Origin: Parvularia atlantis
Taxonomy: Eukaryota; Opisthokonta; Rotosphaerida
Assembly: GCA_943704415.1 (NCBI GenBank)
Contig: CALSCO010000711.1
Location: 1 to 64,000 of the forward strand
Direction: 5' to 3'
Length of the DNA stretch: 64,000 nucleotides
Both the position numbers and the translations under genes were made by a program. Under the pieces are notes generated by a model that was not told the DNA's origin, searched no databases, and worked only from the letters and a program-made list of their open reading frames with translations. Shown here piece by piece: positions 11,438 through 22,446 of the stretch. The stretch's first letter is position 1, and every line of letters begins with the position of its first letter.

Positions 11438-12786
11438 ATGGCCGGGTGCGCGACGCTCGTGCGGGGCCCGCGGCCTCGATCGCTGATCCGCCGCCGTCGC
11501 GCCGCCGCACAGCACCATCCGCAACGCAGTTAAGCTGTTCACCGCGCTCAAGCAGCGCGAGGGCGGTGGCTTCATCGTCCGCCGCTCCGTCGGCTCGCCC
11601 CACCTCAACGTGCTCGACCCGTTCCTCATGCTCGACCACATGGGCCCGAGCGTCTACGGCCCCGGCGAGGCCGTGGGCGCGCCCGACCACCCGCACCGCG
11701 GCTTCGAGACCGTCACCTACGTGCTCGAGGGTGGCTTCCACCACCAGGACAACGCCGGCAACGAGGGCTGGCTGACCAAGGGCTGGTGCCAGTGGATGAC
11801 GGCCGGCCGCGGCATCATCCACAGCGAGATGCCAACCGAGGAGCTGCTCGCCAAGGGCGGCACGATGGAGGGCGCGTGCCGGTGCACACTGCGCGCTCTG
11901 CCCGTGCTCACGCGCGTTTGCGCGCAGGCTTCCAGCTGTGGGTCAACCTCCCCGCCAAGGACAAGATGGTCGAGCCGCGCTACCAGGACACGCCGCCCGA
12001 GAAGATCCCCAAGGTGCCCACGCCGGACGGCAAGGGCAAGGTCGTCGTCGTCGCGGGCGAGGCGCTCGGCACCAAGGCCGTCATCGACACGCGCTCGCCC
12101 ATGTGCGTGCCCCGCTCGCGCGTGCCGGGCTCTCGCTCATCGCGCGCGCGCCGTGCAGGATGTTCCTTGACGTGCAGCTCGAGAACGGCGGCCTGTACGA
12201 GGACACGGTGCCTGCGGCCTACGACGGCTTTGTGTACGTCTACCGCGGTCAGGGCGTCTTTGGCGACCAGAGGGTGCGTTTGTGTTGTCTCGCGGCGCGC
12301 GCGCACAGGCGGTGCAGACTCAGCGTGCGCGCTCAGGTGAAGGCCGCCGAGGGGCAGTACTTTGTGCTCGGCGCGGGCGACAAGTTCGTCGCGCAGGCCG
12401 AGGGCGATGAGGGCGCGCGCTTCCTGATCATCGCGGGCGCGCCTTTGCGCGAGCCGGTCGCTCGCTACGGCCCTTTCGTCATGAACACCAAGGTACGCCC
12501 CGCCGACGCGCCGGTGCACTTGCATGGACGGCTGACACCGGCGACCCGCCCGCGCCGGCAACGCAGGAGCAGATCATGCAGGCGTTCGAGGACTACCACT
12601 CGGGCCGGTTCGGCAAGGCGATCGAGGGCTCCGAGGAGCGCTTCGCCAAGACTGAGTGCGTGCCGCATTGCGCGCTCGTGAGTGCGGGCCGCTGTTGCTC
12701 ACGCGGGCGCCGCACTGTCTCACAGCAAGGCCGTCAGCACACAGCGCCAGAGTGGCCGCTACAAGAAGGACCAGGAGGAGCTTTGA
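11438..12786 (+). CDS. Pirin (cupin-fold, iron-binding)
   Basis: Pirin is a conserved nuclear or cytosolic bicupin implicated as a transcription cofactor and, in some species, a quercetin dioxygenase. The first coding exon is ATGGCCGG (8 bases). Splicing to the acceptor after CCGCACAG gives [20 protein letters not shown]. The metal-site region is visible: [20 protein letters not shown] and the later GIIHSEMP, with the four classic pirin metal ligands (His, His, His, Glu). Next come [35 protein letters not shown] and [20 protein letters not shown]. The final exon starts at an acceptor near 12722 and gives [19 protein letters not shown], then the stop at 12784-12786. Intron 2 (11872-11927) appears to be a GC-AG intron. 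The 3' end is 78 bp from the convergent NatD stop. Confidence 0.92.
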
Positions 12787-12863
12787 AAGCGGCACTTCGC
12801 GCAGACAGTGAGCTCTCACTTAGTCGTGTACGACCAGCAGTAATGCATGCACACAGCATCTAC

Positions 12864-13658
12864 TCAGTCTGGCCTCCGGACGGGTTTGCTCATGATCACG
12901 TAGTCGTACTCGGCTGCCTCGTCCGCGGGGAGCACGCGACCCGGCGAGCGCTCGTCCTCCGCGAAGCTGTGCGCGCGTGCGTCAAGCTCGGCGAGACGTC
13001 AAGCGAGCGCGCGCACACGTACCCGAGGCGCTCGTAGAAGGTCGTGGCTGCGCCGTTGTGCTTGAACGTCGTAAGCATGATGAGCGAGCAGGCGGGCGCG
13101 AGTCGCGACGCGATCTCGTCCAGCAGCGCCATGAGCATGCGCCCGAGGCCGTGCCGCCGGTGCGCCGCGGCGACTTGCAGCTCGTAGCTGGGCGCGGCGT
13201 CAGGCTACGCGCGTGTGGGGGCGCCACGCGCGTCGGCGCGCACCAGTAGAGCACGCCGTCGACCGAGTCGTCGTCGGCCATCGTCGGCTCATTCTCGCGC
13301 CGGAACGCGACAAACGCCGCACGCTCGACCCCTTCCACACCCGCGCTCACGATCTCCATGTGCGCCTGTCGCAGCTCGTCCTGCTTGTGCCGCCGGCTCC
13401 ACCCGGTGCGGCTGCGGCGGTAGACCTCGCGCAGGTTGGCCTCGACCATCTGCACGGCCCAGGCGCGGTCGCCGCCGGGCGCCTCGCGCCGCAACGTCCC
13501 TGCACTGGCGCGCGATCGCGCCCGTCAGTGGGCGTGCGTGCACGCGCAGACGCAGCACGCAGCACGCACACAGCCGGCGGCGGTCGAAACGCGGAGAGCG
13601 CGCCTTGAACAGTGTCACCGATGTCGGCCATATTGGCGACTCCCAGCATGGCGTCCAT
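12864..13658 (-). CDS. NAA40: N-alpha-acetyltransferase 40 (NatD), histone H4/H2A specific
   Basis: GNAT-fold enzyme that acetylates the N-terminal amine of histones H4 and H2A. The assembled protein reads GDRAWAVQMVEANLREVY, GWSRRHKQDELRQAHM, AAFVAFRRENEPT and VDGVLYWYELQV. The acetyl-CoA loop RRHGLGRML (RxxGxG) comes next, then IMLTTFKHNGAATTFYERL. The last is the NatD hallmark (MLTVFKHN in the human protein). The end is EYDYVIMSKP. Intron 1 joins RPPPAV to AGTLRREAP through a GTGCGTGC donor. The start is ambiguous: in-frame ATGs lie at 13658, 13649 and 13631. The first would overlap the start of the divergent membrane-protein gene. Confidence 0.9.
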
Positions 13659-16600
13659 GTGGCACGTGACCGCACTCGTGGCACTGCTCGCGAGCTGCGC
13701 GCACGCCGCGGCGCCGCAGCTCGGTGCGCGGTCGCTGCCCTCGGCGGATGATGTGACCCGCGCTCACGCGCATGCCGCGCCAGTGTACGACCATGTCGCG
13801 CTGCTCCTGGGCGGGACCGGCGTCGTGACGAGCAGCCTGCGCACGTTGGACCAGCGCGTGTTCGTCGGCGGCTCGGTGCGCGGCGCAGGGGTGGCGCGCG
13901 CAGGAGCAGGGGAGGCTGACGGGCGCGCGCAGGTCGAGAAGGGCGTCAAGGTATCGGAGCAGCGGCGCGGCGGCGACCCGGGCGCGACCTTCCCCGGCCG
14001 CCTGTTCCTGACCGCGTACGACAAGACCGCGAACCGCATGGGCCCCTGGACGCTGTACATCGAGCCGGCCTCGAAGGACGGCAACGTGTACCTGGTGCGC
14101 GCACGTGTGAAGCATGCATGCTGCGGCTCACACGCGCGCGCCAGTACAACATCGCCGAGAGCTCTGACGCGTCTGATCCGATCATCGTGGGCACATTCAG
14201 CGAGGAGACGTGCAAGATTATCGCGGGCGACGACACCGAGACGACCCTGACGGGTGCGGCTGCGCGCGCGCGTGCATCGCCCTGCCTGCGCCGCTCACGC
14301 CGTGCCGCGAGCGCAGCGCCAGAGTGGTCCGATCACTTTGATCTGTCGCCCAGTGCGTCCGCCGCGCGCCGTGGCTCATGGTGGCTGATCGCGCGTGCAG
14401 CGGGCGTGTTTGTCGTGCGCGTCGACAAGCTGACGGGCAGGGTCAAGTGGGCGCAGACGTTCAGCCTTGGCTGGACGGACGAGTGCGTTGGCGCGCGCGT
14501 TCATACGCGTGCCGCTCAAGCGCGCCGTGCTCGACAGCCGCGCGCAATACCCAATCGGCCTCGCTCTGGCGACGGGGGTGATCGACAGAGTTGAGTACCA
14601 CGACTGGGTCTTCCTCGCGACGTCGTTCATGGGGGAGTTCATCGGCAAGGACGGGCTGCTCGCGGACAAGTATGTCGGGGACGGCAGCCAGCGTGTCATG
14701 CTGACAGCTGCGCAGGAACCCGAACGCGCTGGTCAACATCGACCCGATCATCGTGCAGATGAATTCGGTCACGGGCGAGGTTGAGAAGGTCGCAACCCGC
14801 TTCTTCCTGCTGAACGATCAGGACGTCGAGGACGCCAGAGATGCGCTCTACCCGCCCACGCCGACGCCGACGTCCACGCCGACGCCGACGTCCACGCCGA
14901 CGCCGACGTCCACGCTGACGCTCGCAGCCTCACCAACGCCGACGTCCACGCCGACGCTCGCAGCCTCACCAACGCCCAAAGCGACGCCTGAGGCCACACC
15001 GATGCCCGACGCGACGCCTGCACCCACGAATGAGCCGAGGCCGACGCCTGAGGCTACACCGACGTCTGAGGTGACGCCTGCACCCACGGATGAGCCGACG
15101 CCGACGCCAACCGAGGAGGCCACGCCAGCGCCAACGCAGGAGGCGCGCCACCGCCGGGGCAGCGACGACGACAAGCTCAAGGTGAGACTGTGTGCTTTGC
15201 AACAACGCGTGACCGCCTCTGGACCGCGCTCGCCGCAGATCGTCGATGGCTACGAGGACGTCGTGATCACGCACCTCAAGTTTGACGCCACGCCGGGCAG
15301 CCCCGGCCTGATCCTGGGCGGGTACCAGGTGTGCTGCGCGCTCGCCCGCCGCTCGCGACGACGCCAGAACACGCCGTCGCGCACGCAGATGATCGACAAG
15401 GACCGCTACTACAACGTCCTCGCGGTGGTTGACCTGGACCTGATCACGATCGGCCTCCGCGCCTGGAGCCTGTGCCGGTGGCAGGTGCGAACGATGCACG
15501 CGCGCAGGACCCGTGCTCACGCACGAATGCAGCGCCAGTACGACATGGGCGAGCAGCCGGCATACCCGGCGCTCGCGGCCGTGCCGAGCGCCCTGATGAC
15601 GTGCGCCGCGGGGTGTTGTGCGTTGCTGGCTCGTGGCTGACGCGTCGTGCGGCAGGCACATCATCATGACGGGCGTGTTCAAGGACTCGGTCAGCTTCGC
15701 CGAAAGCAGCCAGCCCGCGGCCGGCGAGTCGGCTGTGTGCCACAAGCAGGACGGCCAGTGCATCTTCGTCGTCTCGATCGGCTCGCTCGACGGTGGCGGC
15801 CGCGACTGTGTACCGCCAATCGGCCGTGCTGAGCAGGTGATGCGCAGGACGCATGAGCTGGGCCACCGTCGTCGAGAAGACGGGCACGTTCCCGCCCGCC
15901 TTTGATCGCGTCGTGCCCGTGGCCGCGACCAGCAAGCACGTGCTCATCTCCGGCCCGTCCACGCCCGAGACGCGCATCGGGTGAGCAACTCGCCAGCACA
16001 CGCGCTGCTCGTGCACGCTGACGGCCGCGGCAGCCTCTTCCAGGACCAGTCCGCCGAGGGCACGCAGGGCGGCTGGCTCGAAATGAGCGAGCGCTGGCCA
16101 AAGTCCAAGTCGTTCGTCGCGATCATGGCGACACAGGACGGCAAAGTGCGCGGTCGCCGGGCTCGCTCGACGCTGTTGCCTGACAGGTCACCCTTCCCGC
16201 AGCCGCTGCACCTGAAAGAGATGATTCAGAACGCCAACGACGGCTCGGTGCAGACGATCGCGGTCGTGCCTACACTCAACGACGACCTGCGCGTGCTTGC
16301 GGTGCGCTTGCGGTCGACAGCGCTCACGACGAACTGACGAGCCGCGGCGACAGGGCGGCTTCGTCCAGGGCAACGACCTCGCATTTGACTTTGTGCACCC
16401 GGGCTCGGCGTCGCAGCTGACGGCGTTCTTCGCGACCATGTCGCTGCAGACCGTGACGCCGCCGGACGACTCTTGTGCGAGTAGACAGCCTGCGGGCGCG
16501 CGCGGGAGACTGATACATGCGTGCGGCGCCTGCAGCGGCTTCATACGGCGGCTCGGCGGACGACGGCGAGAACGAGACGTCGTACAACACCTGGCTCAAC

Positions 16601-16858
16601 ATGGTGCGCGTCTGCGCGCTACGTCAACCTGCGACTGATTGCCTGTGCGCGCGCCAGATCGTCTTTGCCTTCATCTTCGCAGTCGTGCTGCCGCTCCTGT
16701 GCTGGCGCTTCAACGGGCCGGCGATCACCATGCGTCTGGCGCGGACGTGCTGCGGCGGGCGGCGCGGACGGTACCGCCGCGTGCCGAACCAGACACTCGA
16801 CGGCGAAGACGACGTCGTCTTCTCAATCGAGGACGACCGCGCCGACGAGCTGCTGTGA
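13648..16858 (+). CDS. Type I single-pass membrane glycoprotein with Thr/Pro-rich spacer, function unknown
   Basis: I do not recognise a family. A signal peptide is clear ([21 protein letters not shown]). A long extracellular region follows across several exons, with pieces such as [52 protein letters not shown] and [15 protein letters not shown] Thr/Pro repeat (14850-15150) follows, probably a mucin-like O-glycosylated stalk. After further ectodomain exons there is one transmembrane segment ([18 protein letters not shown], about 16660-16715) and a cytosolic tail of about 45 residues with a Cys-Cys-Gly-Gly-Arg-Arg start and an acidic end. ATGs at 13621, 13648 and 13657 are all in frame; the signal peptide fits any of them. 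It looks like a cell-surface protein. A repeated-blade beta domain is possible but not shown. Confidence 0.7.
14850..15150 (+). repeat. 18-bp tandem repeat coding Thr/Pro-rich stalk
   Basis: Units of about 18 bp (ACGCCGACGCCGACGTCC) encode PTPTPTS copies that drift into [11 protein letters not shown]-like units. It lies in frame inside the membrane glycoprotein gene and looks like a rigid, O-glycosylated spacer. Confidence 0.85.
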
Positions 16859-17203
16859 GCTGTGACCATGCATCACATCTTTCTTTCATTGTTTTTGCGC
16901 GAGCGAGAATCTTGGATGCATGCGCTAGCCCGGGCAGGGGGCGTTTCATGATTTCACATCCACTCGACATGCCACAATGTTCAGTTCTGGCAATGCTGCA
17001 CATCTGCGCGCATGCTTGTCGAGGCGCACACAGTAGCCCCACACCAGCTCCGAGCACGAACGCAGGAAGACGCGACACACCCCGTACAAATGCAGTTCAG
17101 CGTTGATTTGCAAAGATGACGGACTCGCTCGTGTACGGGTCGTCCTCCGGCCTCGCGACGAGCGAGCGCGAGCGCGAGCGCGTCGCTGGACGAGCTGCTG
17201 GCG
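16859..17203. promoter_or_regulatory. Intergenic, 3' of membrane glycoprotein and 5' of bHLH gene
   Basis: 345 bp with lower GC than the flanks (for example TTTCTTTCATTGTTTTTGC near 16880). It probably holds the 3' end of one gene and the promoter of the next. An ATG at 17116 opens a short frame that does not join the bHLH frame by an obvious intron. Confidence 0.4.
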
Positions 17204-17838
17204 ATGGACGACGTCGACTGGGGCGACTCGTTCGGTGTGCAGCGGCCGCGCGGCCGCGCCTGACACGGCGCTGTCTCATGCCTGTCGCAGAGTCGCTCGG
17301 CGGGTGCGGCGCGTGCCGCTCTCGCGCGCCCGTCTGACGCACGCGCGCGAGAGCACAGGCGCAAGATGAGCGCGCGTACGGCGCGGCAGGCGCTCGCGGT
17401 CAAGGACGACAAGAAGCTGGCGCACTCGGCCACGGAGCGGCGGTACCGGCAGGAGCTCAACACGTGCATCAACGAGCTCAAGGCGCTCGTGCCGGCGTGC
17501 GCCCATGCGAGCAACCCGAACAAGGCGCGCGTATCCGGGCGGCCCAACTGGGTGGGGATGCGGCGCCAACGGGGGCATCGCGCAGGTCGCCGTGCTCAAG
17601 ATGACGGCCGAGTACATCCAGGACCAGAACGACCGCGAGCTCGCTGTCAACATGAGCGCGCGCGACATCCTCGCGGCGCGCATCGCCAGCCAGCGCGAGC
17701 ACCTGCGCGCGCAGCAGCGCATCGTCGACAACCTGCAGGATGTCGCGCTCGTCTTGCGCAAGCAACTCGAGGTGCTCACGTCCATGAGCGCCATCGCCGG
17801 CGCGCACCAGCAGCACCAGCATGAGCAGCACCACATCG

Positions 17839-17881
<43 letters not shown>

Positions 17882-18378
17882 CGACGAGCAGCAACTGGGT
17901 CTCGTGAGCCCGGTGCGCCATGGGCCGCATGAAGCCGTCCGCACTCTGACGCGCGCGCAGTTCGACGTCACGAGCGTCGTCGACACGATGGGGCAGTTCC
18001 TCATGCGCGGACCCGACGGCCCGAGCGACGCAAGCGCAGCCGCCGGCGACGACAAGCAGGACGGTGCGCTCACGGACGGCATGCCACGTGGCACGCCCCT
18101 CACGCGCCGCGCACCGTAGGCTCGCTCAGTCTGTCCGTCGTCGATGGTGCGCGGCCAGAGTGCTCGCAGCGCGTCGCTCACCCGCTCTTTTGCAGACACA
18201 GGCGCCGAGTACGGCCTGGGCGCGCCCATCGTCGACGACGGCACGTTCAACCCACTCGACCAGGCAGGGCGTCTGCGCGTCTGCAATCGCGCGTGCGACT
18301 GACGCCTGCTGTGCGCAGGCCGACATGATGTGGGCCGGCAACATGCGCGGGTCGAAGCGGCGCTCGCGTACCTTCTGA
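17204..18378 (+). CDS. bHLH transcription factor with polyglutamine tract
   Basis: DNA-binding basic helix-loop-helix protein. Exon 1 gives MDDVDWGDSF. Two introns then restore ESLGGRKMSARTARQ, and the bHLH region follows: KLAHSATERRYRQELNTCIN, ELKALVP, a loop with NPNKAR, an intron, and helix 2 AVLKMTAEYIQDQND (17360-17640). The basic HxxxERRYR pattern suits E-box binding. A long helix follows (REHLRAQQRIVDNLQDV), which could form a zipper. Then come a His/Gln-rich stretch and a (CAG)12 polyQ tract (17844-17879). The 3' end is uncertain. One model stops at about 18303. The other uses a 55-bp intron beginning GC after CAG at 18263 and ends RGSKRRSRTF at 18378. The first exon is also a best guess. 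Confidence 0.72.
17844..17879 (+). repeat. (CAG)12 polyglutamine microsatellite
   Basis: Twelve perfect CAG codons inside the bHLH open frame, preceded by HQ-rich sequence. Confidence 0.9.
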
Positions 18379-18598
18379 CGCCCCGCCGGGTGGCTTTCCT
18401 GTGTTCTAGTGCGCCCACTGCAATCGTTCTACCGCGCTCACGAGACCGCACAAGGACACACAGCCACGGCGACAGACAGACGGACAGACGGGCGCGGAGC
18501 ACGCGGCCGCGGGAGCGCGCGCGCGGGAAAGGGATGGGTGTGAGGGAGTAGGAGGGAAGCGCAGTAGGGGAGGGAGGGAAAGAGTACACGGCGCCGCG
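18379..18598. other. Convergent 3' intergenic region
   Basis: 220 bp between the bHLH and AP-3 beta stop codons. It includes a purine-rich plus strand (about 18535-18590, GGGAGGGAGGGAAAGAG-like). No gene is seen. Confidence 0.5.
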
Positions 18599-20241
18599 TC
18601 ATTTGACCGTGACGGACGCCTTGACGACCTTGAGGATCATCGAGCTCAGGACGACGTCCTCGCAGTTGACCTGCAGCTTGCTCTTGCCGTCCACAGGTTC
18701 TGCGCGACGATGCGCAGCTCAGTACCAGTGCGCGGGCGGCCACCGAGCGCGCACCGTGTAGGCTGACGCAGATCGGCATCTTGCTCTGGAGCACGCGGCC
18801 TGAGAACTGCAGCTCCGAGAACGTGCCTGGTGGCGAGCGGACGCGTGAGCATCACGGGGTGCAACCGCAAGCAGCGCTGCGCGCACCCGCAGACGTGTAG
18901 TCGGCCAGGGGCGCGACGTTAGCGGCGAGCAGCACGCGCTTCAGCAGGACCTTGGGGCGCCATTCGACCTCGGCAAGCGACGCGGACGACTCATACATGC
19001 CCCCGAGCCGTTTCTGCGCACGCGCGCGCACGCGTCAGTCAAGCACAGCGCCACGCCGCCAGCGCCGCACCTGCGTTGCCCTGAAGTCGGTCGCACTGAC
19101 AGGGAACGGCGTGAGCATCTCGCCGACGGGCGCCTCGATCATCACGGGGAACACGCCCTGCGTGCCGCCGTGTCAGCCGTGTCAGCAGCGCAACGTGCGG
19201 TCGCGCGTGCCTTGCTCGTCGTTAGCTCGAAGGACGCCGGCTTGGGCTTCTCGCCGAAAAAGACGTTCAGGATCACCTCCTGGCTTGCGCCCGCCGCGAG
19301 CGACTCCACCGGCGTGAACGGAATGAGGTCCGTGCCGGCCGAGAGCGTCTGCGGCGCCGCATGAGCCGGAGCAGCGGCACGCGCGCACGCATGCACCTTG
19401 CCCACGGCGATGCTCTCGATCGGGCCCTGCGACTTGTTCGAGAGCTGCAGCTGCAGCGAGATCATCTTGTCGGACACGAGCGACGCGCGACTGCGGGGCG
19501 CAGAACGAGTCAGGGGCCCGCGCGACGCCGCTGCACGTCGTGCGCACCGGCCGAAGACGTAGTCCACGCTGAGGCCCTTGCCCGTCATGTGGTTGAGCAG
19601 CGGGTAGGTCACGTAGCGGATGGACGGGATCGGCACAGCCGCGATGCTGGCATCGCTCGAGCTAGACGGCAACGCCTTGGCTGCAGCCGCGTATCGTGCG
19701 CAGGTCAGCAACTGAGCTCGCTGGCACTAGCGCAGTGCGCCCGCACCCGCAGCCGGCGCGAACGACAGGCCGATCAGATCCGACGCGGACGACGGCTGCA
19801 TGACGGCGGTCGTTGGCGAGGACGACGAGGACGCGTCAACTACGAAGGGCGTCAGCACCGCTCAGCGACAGCGCGCCGCTCCAGGCGCGCACAATCGAGG
19901 TCGAGCAGCGACGGCGCCCGGGTCGTGGTTGGGGTTGCGGAGCTTGGCTTCTTGGCCGCCGGGGCGGCCGCGGGTGCTTTGCTCGGCGCCGGCGCACCCG
20001 CGGTTGGTGACGACGACGTGCGCTTGTGGTCTGCGCGGAGTCGACGGTCACGCAGGCGCACGAGCAGCAGGCGCGAACGGACCTGGCGGCGACGTCGTTG
20101 CCTTGGCCGACGCGGCGGATGCGGGCACCTTGACGACGGCCGGCGGCGAGGTGAGTCGGGCGGCGGCAGAAGCGGCCGCGGGGGCCTTGGCCGCGGGCGC
20201 CGCCTTTGCCTGTGGCCGCTCCTCTTCGTCGTCGTCGTCGT

Positions 20242-20305
<64 letters not shown>

Positions 20306-22408
20306 CTCATCTTCGTCCTCGTCCTCGTCGTCCTCCTTGTCCTCGTCGTCCTCCTCGTCGTTCTCCTCGTCGTTCTCGTCCTCATCGTCGTCGTCCTCGT
20401 CGTCCTCATCCTCGTCGTCCTCGTCGTCCTCGTCCTCGTCCTCGCCCTCGTCCGAGTTGAGGAAAGCATCGAGCGCGTCTGTGCCAGCGAGCATGAGCCG
20501 CAGCAACGGTGCATGCGACCACGCGCACGCACCGCGCGGTGCCTTGGGCGCCTTCGGGGCCTTCTTGCCCTTCTTGCCCTTGCCCTTCTTCTTGCTGCTG
20601 CCGCTCTTGGCCTTGACATCCTTTGGGTCGTCCCACTTGTCTTCCTGCTCGCGGGTACATTGTCGACACCACGCCGCACGCGAGCAGGACCCGCGCGTAC
20701 CCGCACGTCGCGCACGGACGGGTCCGGTTGCTCGGTCGGGAAGTCCGGGATGGGCGCGTACCCCTCGGCGACCGAGTTGAGCAGGTGCGACAGCGAGCCG
20801 ATAACGAAGCGCTCTGCGCGGCCGTCAGCTCTGTGTCACACGGCTGTGCGCGACCGCACCTCGCCCGATCGCGTACTGCTCGACCGCCGGCGGCTGCTTG
20901 GGCGCGAGCAGCACGTTGCGCGCCTGCTCGGCCACGCCGGGCCCCTCCTCGCCCTCCTCGACCACACAGAGCGCGCGCAGGAGACGCGCGCGGTCGCGGA
21001 TGTCGTAGCTGAGGTCGTACTTGGCCAGCTGGAAGACGTACTGCGTGATGGCGGAACATGAGCTGCCTGTGCAACACCACAAAGCGCGCGTGCGCGCACC
21101 TGGAACAGCACGTCGCTCTTGTCCATCCCGCACACAAACAGCTTGGCGGCGAGGGTGAGAATCTGCAGCTTGACAATGTCCTGCGTGCGCGGTGTCGATG
21201 CGCACGGCCGGCTGGGCTCGGCGCGGTGCACGCACCTCCTCGTTGACGAACGACTTGGCCAGCTGCCGCAGCACGTCCGGTGCCACGTCCGAGATCGACT
21301 CGGAGTACTCACCGATGAGCCTGACGCGCGCGTCAGCCCACCGTCCCACGGCGAGCGCACGGCCCGCGGCGCACCAGATGATCGACGCGCGCGCGTCCGG
21401 CACGACGATCGTCGGCAGAACCTTCGCCAGGCGGATGATCATGTCCTTGTTTTGCGCGCCATGCATCTGTAGCAGCTTCTTGATCACGACGACGCTCTCG
21501 GCCACTACCATCTCTGCCGAGTGCGGGCCGGGCGTGTGAGCGGCACGCGTCTCGTATGACCGGGCGGCACCGACGCGCACCGTTCTTGTTGTTCACCAGG
21601 TTCATCAGGCCGGCGAGGCACGCGTCCGAGACCTCGGGCAGCAGCGCGGCGCAGCGGCCGATGGCGTGGATCGCGGCCGTCACGAACGCCTTGTTCGAGT
21701 CCTTCAGGTACGACTGCGGGTGCTGGCGCATCAGAGCGAGCACACAGCAGGCGGCGGACGCTGCTGCTGCTGCTGCACCTGCAGCTCGCGCAGGATCACG
21801 TTGATGTTGCCCTCGTTTGCCAGGCACGTGATGATCTCGAGCTTGAGCGTGCGCAGAAACGACGCGTCGGTCGCGCGCACGAAGAACTTCTTCAGGTAGG
21901 GCTCAAACATGGCCTGTGCGAGGCAGCCGTGAGCGCGCGCGACCGACCGACCGCTGCGGACGGGGCGACGCACCGGCTGCTTCGCGGCCATGTACGCGAT
22001 GGCCGACAGGACGACGTACTGCACCTCGCGGTGCGACCCGAGCAGGCGCGTGAGCGGCTTTGCGACCTGCCGCGCGCCACACGTGTGTGAGCACGGCACA
22101 GATGTTGCAGGCTGTGCCTGACGACGCACCTTTGGCAGCTCGTCGCGCGGCGCGAGGTGGAAGTAGACGGTGGCCACGGCCAGGAGGACCTGCGCGCGCG
22201 TGACGTGCGCGTGAGCACGCCGGCGCAGTTTGGCTGCGCCCACGCACGCCGGCATTGCGGCTGTTGAGCGTCGGCGCGACCGACGTGAGCAGCAGGCGCA
22301 GGTCCGGGTCGACCGCGTAAACTGGCGTTGCGCCGGTGGCGGCGGTCAGATGAGCACAGCGAGCTGCGCGTCCGCCGCGCACCGCTGCTCTTCTTGTCGT
22401 CCTTCTTC

Positions 22409-22446
<38 letters not shown>

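Noticed and set aside
13648-16858. Call of EMC1 (ER membrane complex subunit 1) for the membrane glycoprotein
   Set aside because: The topology is similar, but the conserved EMC1 C-terminal block and N-terminal DWRQ motif are absent.
17116-17337. ATG at 17116 as the bHLH start (MTDSLVYGSSSG)
   Set aside because: An attractive N-terminus, but its frame does not join the bHLH frame by a normal intron; kept only as a note.
19361-21061. 566-codon open frame on the plus strand, the longest in the window, with poly-Val runs
   Set aside because: It lies antisense to AP-3 beta; the poly-Val is the reverse complement of the Asp codons. No homology or start context.
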